A stretch of 10,573 nt of DNA from RYN-431 sp036388295 (GTDB lineage Bacteria; Planctomycetota; Phycisphaerae; Tepidisphaerales; Tepidisphaeraceae), in contig DASVSC010000238.1 of the NCBI GenBank assembly GCA_036388295.1, positions 1 to 10,573 on the forward strand, read 5' to 3'. Each line of letters opens with the position of its first letter. The stretch's first letter is position 1. The notes under the pieces are model-generated. The model was not told the DNA's origin. It searched no databases and worked only from the letters and a program-made list of their open reading frames with translations. Position numbers and translations under genes: made by a program. This document shows positions 5,213 through 10,573 of this stretch, in pieces.

Positions 5213-7171
5213 TCACTTCACCGCGATCTTCCAGATGCCCCACACGCCGCCACGATTGGAGCGGAAGTAGATCGCGCCGCCGGCCGGGTCGAACACGGGC
5301 AGGTCGTCGACGCTGCCGTTGCGCGTGATCTGGACCGGCTGGCTGCTGTTGGCCACGTCCAGGACCCAGATGTCGAAGTTCTGGCGGCCGTCCTCTGCCT
5401 CTTTGCCGCGGTCGCTGGCGAACGCAATGCGGCCGCCGCTGGCGTCCCAGGTGGGGTTGATGTTGTCGAAGTCGCTCGTCAGGTTTTCCGGCGCGCCGCC
5501 GCGGTCGCCCACCCGGCAGATGTCGCGCTTTCCGGTCTTTTCGTTCAGCAGCGTGTAAACGACGCTGTCGTTGCGCGGGCTGATCTTGGGCTCCAGGCCG
5601 CCGAGCGTCGTCAGGTCCGTCTGCAGCGGCGTGCCGACCTGCACCATGAACAGGCGCGGGTCAGGCCGCCCGTCGACGTGCGCCTGGTAGAACAAACGCG
5701 GCTTGGCGCTGGCGTCTACCGCGGGCCACAGGTCATTGGTGTCGCTGGCGGTGTAGCGTGTGACGCCGCCGGTGCCGTCGGCGTTGATCGCCCAGATGCT
5801 CAGCCGTTTGCCGGTGCGGTTCGAGGCGTAAAAAATCTTGTCGCCCGCCGCCGAGTACGTCGGCGTCGCGTCAATGCTGCGGCCGTCGCTGAGGGACGTC
5901 GCGCCGCCCGTGCCGTCCGTGCGCACGCGCGACATGACCGACCGCGGCCCGTTCGGCCCTGACGACACGAGGCTGTAGACCAGGTACTGCCCGTCCGGGC
6001 TGACCGAAATCGATCCGATCGTCTGCCCCTTGTTCGCGTCTACGATTTTCTGCGGCTGCTCGCCTTCCGGTTCGGTGACGAACTTCATGCTGGTCGTGGC
6101 GGTTGATTTGACGCGCAACACCCATTCCTCGTTCTCGCGCACCATCGCCAGGTCTGTCGCTGGCGCGGGCTGGCTGAGAATTTCGCGGAGTTTGATCGGG
6201 TAATCGACACGCCCGTCGTCCCAGGGGATGGTCACCTCCATCGGGTACCACTCGCTCTCGGGCGTCTTTTTGGTGATGCGGGCTTTGTACGTGCGCAGGT
6301 CGCCGCGTTCGTTGATCGGGGCAAAGACCAGATCGGCCGACGCGCCGCGGGCGTCACTGGTGACGGTCGCCCCGTCGATCTTGATCGTCGCGCCCGGCGG
6401 GTCCGTGATCAGACGCACCGTCTTACGCTTAGGGATCAGGCCGATGGCGTAATCCGTCTGGCCGTTGTCCCAGCTGAGACGCTGTTCGATCGCGTCGTAG
6501 CCGGGCTTGACCAGGCGCAGCGTGTGGTCGACCCAGGCGTTGGCCACGGTATCGAACTCGAACGCCCGCTGGCGCAGTTGGACTGGCGTGGTGCCGATTT
6601 CTTCGCCGTCCATGTATACCTTCGCGCCGCTGGGCTCGCTGGTGATGCGCAAATCTTTGCGCATCGGGTCGAGCCTCAGCGCGTACAGCGTGGTGCTGTC
6701 GGACCACTTCACGGGCACTTCGGATTTGATAAAGCCCGTTCGCTCGGCGGTCAGCGTGTGCGGAACCCAGTTGTCCGATTTATCGACGCTGAACTCGATG
6801 TCCGCGCTGAACGCCGACACCGGCTCGGCCGTCAGCGGACGGCCGTCGAGGCTGATGATCGCCGGCACCGGCTGCACCATCATGCTGACCCGGCGGACGT
6901 ACGGCTTGAGCTGGATGTTCAGTGATTCGCCGACCGAGTCGCGCATCACGCTGACGGTCTGGTCCTGAAAGCCCTTTCGGCTGGCCGTGACGTAGAAGAC
7001 GTCCTGGGGCTTCTGGAAGACGAACCTTTCGATCACCGGACTGGTGCCGCGTTCGGCGTTGTTGACCCGGATCAGCGCGTCAGGCGGCTGCGTCGTGATC
7101 GTCACGTTTCTCTGTACGGAACACCCGGTGACCAGCAGCACGCAGGCGGCCAGCATCAGCATCGCTTTCAT
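5213..7171 (-). CDS. Lipoprotein with four PEGA-like repeats and a six-blade TolB-like propeller
   Basis: A 652-residue exported protein. The N-terminus MKAMLMLAACVLLVTGC is a lipoprotein signal with lipobox VTGC, so C17 would be lipidated. Four tandem repeats of about 75-80 residues follow at about 23-90, 93-168, 172-247 and 250-329. Each has a PEGA-like core (ITTQPPDALIRVNN, VQPVPAIISLDGRPL, ITSEPSGAKVYMDGEEIG, ITDPPGATIKIDG) and ends in a Y/L-x-I/L-x-L strand. Residues about 385-650 form a PD40/TolB-type beta-propeller with six blade signatures: SVSPDGQYLVYS, TYSAAGDKIFYASNRTGK, AVDASAKPRLFYQA, KISPRNDSVVYT, TWDASGGRIAFASDRG and VFDPAGGAIYFRSNRGG. No enzymatic motif is seen. The protein is probably a periplasmic or outer-surface binding or scaffold protein; the partner is unknown. 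TATCAT lies eight bases before the ATG. The gene abuts the yihY-like gene. Confidence 0.9.
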   Translation of the reverse strand: MKAMLMLAACVLLVTGCSVQRNVTITTQPPDALIRVNNAERGTSPVIERFVFQKPQDVFYVTASRKGFQDQTVSVMRDSVGESLNIQLKPYVRRVSMMVQPVPAIISLDGRPLTAEPVSAFSADIEFSVDKSDNWVPHTLTAERTGFIKSEVPVKWSDSTTLYALRLDPMRKDLRITSEPSGAKVYMDGEEIGTTPVQLRQRAFEFDTVANAWVDHTLRLVKPGYDAIEQRLSWDNGQTDYAIGLIPKRKTVRLITDPPGATIKIDGATVTSDARGASADLVFAPINERGDLRTYKARITKKTPESEWYPMEVTIPWDDGRVDYPIKLREILSQPAPATDLAMVRENEEWVLRVKSTATTSMKFVTEPEGEQPQKIVDANKGQTIGSISVSPDGQYLVYSLVSSGPNGPRSVMSRVRTDGTGGATSLSDGRSIDATPTYSAAGDKIFYASNRTGKRLSIWAINADGTGGVTRYTASDTNDLWPAVDASAKPRLFYQAHVDGRPDPRLFMVQVGTPLQTDLTTLGGLEPKISPRNDSVVYTLLNEKTGKRDICRVGDRGGAPENLTSDFDNINPTWDASGGRIAFASDRGKEAEDGRQNFDIWVLDVANSSQPVQITRNGSVDDLPVFDPAGGAIYFRSNRGGVWGIWKIAVK

Positions 7172-7179
7172 GGGCGGGA

Positions 7180-7185
7180 ATGATA
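7180..7185 (-). promoter_or_regulatory. Putative -10 element of the PEGA/propeller lipoprotein gene
   Basis: TATCAT on the minus strand, eight bases before the ATG, with no Shine-Dalgarno sequence between. It lies inside a small inverted repeat, GGCGGG/CCCGCC (arms at 7194-7199 and 7172-7177), that frames the putative transcription start. No clear -35 is seen. The 102-base gap to the upstream lipoprotein gene leaves room for an independent promoter. Confidence 0.4.
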
Positions 7186-7273
7186 GCAGAAGACCCGCCG
7201 AAGCGCGGACACAACCGCAACGGCCAACACCGCCTGCCGCTCCAGCCGCGTCGAACGTGCGGCGCCTTCGCCG

Positions 7274-8521
7274 TTACTGAACCAGCGGCGGCCCCGCCGG
7301 CGGCAGGGCCGGTGCGGCGTTCTGGGGAACGATCGTCAGGTTCAGGCTCGCCTCGCTGACCCGCTGCGCCACCAGGTCGGCCAGCGTCACCTTCAGCACG
7401 TACTGGCCCGGCGGCAGGCTGGTGGGCAGATCGATGGCGCGGGCGAAGAAGAAGTCCCGGCGGCGATTGCGACACACGTCCGTCACCGGCACGGCCGGCA
7501 GATTCCAGACGGCTTTGCCGTTGGCATCGAACAGTGTCAGGTCCTGCCGCATGACGGTCGACCACATGTTGTTCGCGTCCAGCCGGGCGGCGACGTTCTC
7601 GACCTCGTAGTAAATCTTCGGCTTATGGTTCACGCCCTGCGCCAGCCGCAGCGGCGCGAACGGCGTGTAATTGCCATACCCGGCGACGGCCCGGCAGAGG
7701 GAGAAGTTTCTGACGTGCAGATCCGCCTTGGCGCGCAACCGGTCGGCCATGGCGATGACCGGCAGGATCTTTTTGTTCATCAGCAGGTTCGGGTCCTGCC
7801 GGATCGCGTTACGGAAGTTCGATAAACCGTCCAACAGACCCGTCAGAAGATCGCGGTCTTCCTCACTCAGCCCCGCGATCGATTCGGCCGACGGCACGGC
7901 TTCGCCCTTGGCGAACTTCCAGAGTTGTTCGTCCAATTGGGCGGCCAAATCACGCGGGCTTTCGCGGGCGGCTCCGGCCAGCTGGCGATTCAGCCCCGTA
8001 TCAGCGGGCGACGCGACACGGGCGACTTCCGGCGATGCGACCGGCACGGACGATGACGCGACCGGCGGCACAGCGGACGGCACGGGGGCGGACGGAGCGA
8101 CGTCCGGCAACACGTTCGCGCTGCCGAGCGGCGGCACGGGACGGAACTCATCGGCGGGCGGAGCCGCCTTGGCCGTGGCAGGCGGCGGGACATTGGCCAC
8201 CGCGGCCGCAGCCGGTGGCGGCGGCCGCTTCGCCGGCTCGATCACCGGAATGGCGTCCGAACTGCCCGCCCGCGCGTCAAGCAGTTCCTGAATCGATTTC
8301 GCCTGCTGCTCCGCCAACCGGGCGGCCGCTTCGGCGCGCGAATCCGCGGGCGCAGGCGGCGTCGGCGCGGCCTGCGTCGTGGCCTGCACAACGATGGCAG
8401 GAACAGTCACCGACGGCGGCGACGCCGGCGGGGCCTGGCATCCCGCCGCCAACAATCCTGCTATGGCTAAAAATCGAAATAATCGTTGTCTCAATCGCTT
8501 CCCTGCTTGAGCGGGCGGCAT
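7274..8521 (-). CDS. Pro/Ala-rich lipoprotein of unknown function
   Basis: From the ATG at 8521 this is a 415-residue exported protein. The N-terminus has a basic stretch (GKRLRQRLFR), a hydrophobic core and the lipobox LAAGC, so C28 is the probable lipidation site. A long low-complexity Pro/Ala/Val-rich linker follows to about residue 180, interrupted by one charged helix (about 61-84). A helical segment (about 190-245) comes next, and then a predicted beta-rich C-terminal domain at about 260-398 with KIYYEVENVAARLD, DLTLFDANGKAVWN, a Cys/Arg-rich CRNRRRDFFFARAIDLP, and LPPGQYVLKVTLADL. This last part resembles a small beta-sandwich; I do not recognise the family. An in-frame GTG at 8542 would add seven residues. 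A TTG nine codons inside, preceded by AGGGA, would still leave a good signal peptide. The gene is divergent from the epimerase gene. Confidence 0.82.
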   Translation of the reverse strand: MPPAQAGKRLRQRLFRFLAIAGLLAAGCQAPPASPPSVTVPAIVVQATTQAAPTPPAPADSRAEAAARLAEQQAKSIQELLDARAGSSDAIPVIEPAKRPPPPAAAAVANVPPPATAKAAPPADEFRPVPPLGSANVLPDVAPSAPVPSAVPPVASSSVPVASPEVARVASPADTGLNRQLAGAARESPRDLAAQLDEQLWKFAKGEAVPSAESIAGLSEEDRDLLTGLLDGLSNFRNAIRQDPNLLMNKKILPVIAMADRLRAKADLHVRNFSLCRAVAGYGNYTPFAPLRLAQGVNHKPKIYYEVENVAARLDANNMWSTVMRQDLTLFDANGKAVWNLPAVPVTDVCRNRRRDFFFARAIDLPTSLPPGQYVLKVTLADLVAQRVSEASLNLTIVPQNAAPALPPAGPPLVQ

Positions 8522-8623
8522 TGTAATGAGCGAAGCGCGCACGCGGCAGGCGCGGGCGCAGGAAAATGTGGAACCCGCTGCCTTCCACGCCCGGCCGCCC
8601 TGCTTGCCGTGCCCCGCCGACGC

Positions 8624-8652
8624 TTGACTTCCCCCGCCCCCCGCCCGACATT
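8624..8652 (+). promoter_or_regulatory. Putative promoter of the epimerase gene
   Basis: TTGACT (8624-8629, five of six consensus bases) and GACATT (8647-8652, three of six) are exactly 17 bases apart. The ATG at 8659 follows only six bases after the -10, so the expected start point is at the start codon and the transcript would be leaderless. The -10 is weak; the case rests on the strong -35 and the exact spacing. Confidence 0.5.
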
Positions 8653-8658
8653 CGTTTC

Positions 8659-9492
8659 ATGCTTCACCTGGCGGCCTTTTCAGACGAAATCGACCCCGCG
8701 ATCGGCCCGCAAATCGACCATTGCCGTCGCAACGGCGTCACGCATATCGAGCTGCGGTCGGTCGACAAGATCAACGTGTTGGACTTCTCTACCGACCAGC
8801 GCAAAGCCATTAAGAGCGCACTCACAGACGCCGGCCTCGGCGTAGTCGCCATTGGTTCGCCGATCGGGAAGGTCGCCATCGATCAGCCGTGGGGCGAACA
8901 TTTCGACCGCTTCAAAATAGCCGTCGATGCCGCCGAGTATTTCGGGGCCCGGCTCATCCGCGTGTTCAGTTACTACCCGCCCGGAGGCGAAGGCAAAGGC
9001 GACGTCTCGCCGCACGCGGAGCAGATTTTCGACCGCTTTCGCCAGAAGGTCGAGTACGTGCAGGAACGCAACGTCACGCTCGTGCACGAGAACGAAAAAG
9101 GGATCTTCGGCGAAGGCGTCCAAAATTGCTTGGCCCTGATGAAGGCGGTTAACTCGCCGAAACTTCGCACGGCGTTCGACTTCGCGAACTTCGTGCAGGC
9201 CCGCGAAAAACCGATCAACAACTGGCCGCTGCTGAAGCCGTACACGACGCACATTCATATTAAGGACGCCGCGATGAGCGACGGCCACGTCGTGCCGGCC
9301 GGGCACGGCGACGGCGACATCGAGGCGATCCTGAAAGACGCCTACGCGAGCGGCTACCGCGGGTTCCTGACGCTGGAGCCGCACCTGAAAGTCGCCGGCC
9401 ACAGCCACGGCGAGACCGGCCCTGAACTGTTCAAAACGGCGGCCGATGCGCTGAAAGCCATTTTGTCGCGCAATAGCATCCCACTGGCCTGA
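8659..9492 (+). CDS. Sugar phosphate isomerase/epimerase (TIM barrel, AP-endonuclease-2 fold)
   Basis: A 277-residue cytoplasmic enzyme of the xylose-isomerase-like TIM-barrel family that interconverts sugars or sugar derivatives using a divalent metal. Visible marks are the first strand MLHLAAFSDEIDP, HIELRSV (29-35), VVAIGSPIGK (62-71), RVFSYYPPGGEGKGD (101-115), LVHENE (141-146), TAFDFANF (171-178), THIHIKD (197-203), the AGHGDGDIEAIL loop (214-225) and FLTLEPH (236-242). By comparison with the family, likely metal ligands are E144, D174, H200 and E240. The substrate cannot be told. The frame is open upstream to an ATG at 8566, but that extension is Pro-rich, unlike the family, and would cover the promoter. 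The start at 8659 gives the typical N-terminal strand. The RnfD-like gene follows after 48 bases. Confidence 0.92.
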   Translation: MLHLAAFSDEIDPAIGPQIDHCRRNGVTHIELRSVDKINVLDFSTDQRKAIKSALTDAGLGVVAIGSPIGKVAIDQPWGEHFDRFKIAVDAAEYFGARLIRVFSYYPPGGEGKGDVSPHAEQIFDRFRQKVEYVQERNVTLVHENEKGIFGEGVQNCLALMKAVNSPKLRTAFDFANFVQAREKPINNWPLLKPYTTHIHIKDAAMSDGHVVPAGHGDGDIEAILKDAYASGYRGFLTLEPHLKVAGHSHGETGPELFKTAADALKAILSRNSIPLA

Positions 9493-9540
9493 TTCGGCCC
9501 GGTCGACGTAGACGGACAAGCCCTGGCGGTCTTCAATCGC

Positions 9541-10573
9541 ATGACGCGTTGGCGTATTGATTCCCGCCACCAGGACGACCTGAACCTGGCGCTCGGTCTG
9601 CTCTTCCCAGCCGTGAGCGGCCTCCTGCTGTTCGGCTGGCGGTGCGTCGGCGTGTGGGCGCTTATCATCGTCGGCGCGACGGCCGCACGCGTGATCTTGT
9701 CCCGATTCCGCACCTGGATCGCCACGCCCGGGATGTTGTCGCTGCTGGTCCAGTGCGTGGTCGTCAGCTTGTTCGTCCCGGCCACCTTATTCGACGTGGA
9801 CCGCAGCCTGCTTCAGCCTGACGCCCGGTGGCCGGCCTTGCTCGCCGTTGGTGCGTTCCTCGCGTTAGCCGACTGGGCCGTTCGGCGGTTCGGCCGCGGG
9901 CGGGCACAGGCGGCCGTTCTGACGGCCGCGCTGTTGACGCTCGCAGTGCCGTGGCTGGTGGACACCCGTCGCGTGCTTCGTCCGCAGCAGTTGGGGGCCG
10001 GCGATATTCTGGACGTCCGCACGGAGGAACGCTCAAGCGGCACCGCCGAGCCGTGGGTCGATTTGCGTCCCGCGCCCGCCCCCGTTCTGGAAACCCCGCC
10101 GGCCGCCGCCGCCTTGCAGGATTTCGTCGACCGGCGGCCACCGCCGGGGCGGACGAACCAGACGGTGGCCCGCCTGCTCGGCGACGACTTGCCGCCACTG
10201 GAAGACCTGGTCATCGGCGGCCACCCCGCCGCCATCGGACGCGGCAGCCTGGTCGCCCTGCTCATCGGCGGCCTGTTCCTCGTCTACCGCGGCGTCACGC
10301 CCTTGCGCGTGCCGGCCTTGGCGCTGCTGGCCTGTTACGCCACGCTGGTCGTCCTGCCGCTGCCGGCCGGCGTGGGCGGGGGCAACACCCGGCGGTGGCT
10401 GTTCGAACGCGACCCGCGCGTCGGCTGGGCCGCCGGCCTGACGCTGGTGCATTACCTGCTCGCCAGCAGTGCGTTGCCCGTCGCGGCTACATTCCTGGCC
10501 ACTCGGCCGGACGTCCGCCCCGCCGGACGCGGGGCGGCGGCGTTGTTCGCAGTCACCTTCGGTCTCCTCGCCG
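9541..10573 (+). CDS. Divergent RnfD/NqrB-like membrane protein, C-terminus beyond the right edge
   Basis: 344 codons are visible, all open to the window edge. The protein is hydrophobic, with membrane segments at about 16-32, 36-52, 63-82, 98-113, 122-140, 236-248, 257-275, 297-319 and 331-344. The order and content match RnfD/NqrB, the flavin-bearing membrane subunit of the Rnf and Nqr electron-transport complexes. IGGHPAAIGRGSLVALLIGGLFLVYRGVTPLRVP (225-258) corresponds to the family GSIGETSALAILIGG segment, and VAATFLATRPDVRP (314-327) to FFMATDPVTSP. The hallmark residues are degenerate. SSGTAEP (165-171) stands where the FMN-carrying SGATPL is expected. The GGLGxNPFNPA segment is absent near residue 119, and a Pro/Ala-rich linker fills about 176-205. 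Function as an electron carrier is doubtful. No other rnf gene lies in the window. The ATG is the first start after the epimerase stop. Confidence 0.7.
   Translation, partial: MTRWRIDSRHQDDLNLALGLLFPAVSGLLLFGWRCVGVWALIIVGATAARVILSRFRTWIATPGMLSLLVQCVVVSLFVPATLFDVDRSLLQPDARWPALLAVGAFLALADWAVRRFGRGRAQAAVLTAALLTLAVPWLVDTRRVLRPQQLGAGDILDVRTEERSSGTAEPWVDLRPAPAPVLETPPAAAALQDFVDRRPPPGRTNQTVARLLGDDLPPLEDLVIGGHPAAIGRGSLVALLIGGLFLVYRGVTPLRVPALALLACYATLVVLPLPAGVGGGNTRRWLFERDPRVGWAAGLTLVHYLLASSALPVAATFLATRPDVRPAGRGAAALFAVTFGLLA

Noticed and set aside
8566..8658. Upstream ATG that would lengthen the epimerase by 31 residues
   Set aside because: The extension is Pro-rich, does not resemble the family, and covers the TTGACT/17-base/GACATT promoter candidate; the ATG at 8659 gives the normal first barrel strand.
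9490..9541. Fusion of the epimerase and the RnfD-like gene by stop readthrough
   Set aside because: They share a frame and only one TGA separates them before the ATG, but the products belong to unrelated soluble and membrane families and nothing around the stop suggests recoding.
8680..9570. A 296-codon minus-strand frame opposite the epimerase gene
   Set aside because: The plus-strand product has the complete TIM-barrel motif set; the opposite frame is an artefact of base bias.
9764..10452. Several Arg/Pro-rich minus-strand frames at the right end
   Set aside because: Low-complexity shadows of the RnfD-like gene, which has clear membrane segments and family-like motifs.
9541..10573. RnfD-like gene as a decayed pseudogene
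   Set aside because: The frame is open for all 344 visible codons with normal codon use, and the hydrophobic pattern is kept, so a diverged functional gene is more likely.

Overview
The window is GC-rich (roughly 60-65 % by eye), densely coded DNA from a bacterial chromosome. It holds nine protein genes, no RNA genes, and no recognisable phage, insertion-sequence or CRISPR structure. The best guess for the source is a planctomycete, perhaps of the Phycisphaerae type. Reasons are the lipoproteins with Pro/Ala-rich linkers, the PEGA plus beta-propeller lipoprotein, the DUF1844 protein, the near absence of Shine-Dalgarno sequences, and an RnfD-like gene far from other rnf genes. This placement is an inference.

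Layout. 1-2052 (minus): a UvrD/PcrA superfamily 1 helicase whose C-terminus runs off the left edge. 2149-2523 (minus): a DUF488-family protein. 2655-3062 (plus): a DUF1844 protein, divergent from the DUF488 gene. 3149-4225 (minus): pheA, chorismate mutase/prephenate dehydratase. 4271-5212 (minus): a YihY/BrkB-family membrane protein. 5213-7171 (minus): a lipoprotein with four PEGA-like repeats and a six-blade propeller, whose stop codon abuts the start of the yihY gene. 7274-8521 (minus): a second, Pro/Ala-rich lipoprotein of unknown function. 8659-9492 (plus): a TIM-barrel sugar phosphate isomerase/epimerase. 9541 to the right edge (plus): a divergent RnfD/NqrB-like membrane protein. No stretch over 300 bases lacks a gene; the largest gaps are the two divergent promoter regions, 2524-2654 and 8522-8658.

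Gene relations. The minus-strand run from 8521 to 3149 (lipoprotein, PEGA/propeller lipoprotein, YihY, PheA) is co-oriented. Only the PEGA-YihY pair is tightly coupled, suggesting a shared envelope role; pheA seems to have its own promoter. The epimerase and RnfD-like genes are 48 bases apart and probably co-transcribed. The rest looks like housekeeping genes placed side by side.

The most unusual content is non-coding. (1) Two intergenic elements (2077-2148 and 3062-3148) have the same design: tandem heptamers as inverted arms around a core of 34-36 bases. The heptamers differ between copies, yet parts of the core are shared. (2) At five of nine genes a -10-like hexamer lies only 6-10 bases before the start codon with no Shine-Dalgarno sequence, suggesting widespread leaderless transcripts. 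(3) The RnfD-like protein keeps the family fold but has degenerate forms of its hallmark motifs.
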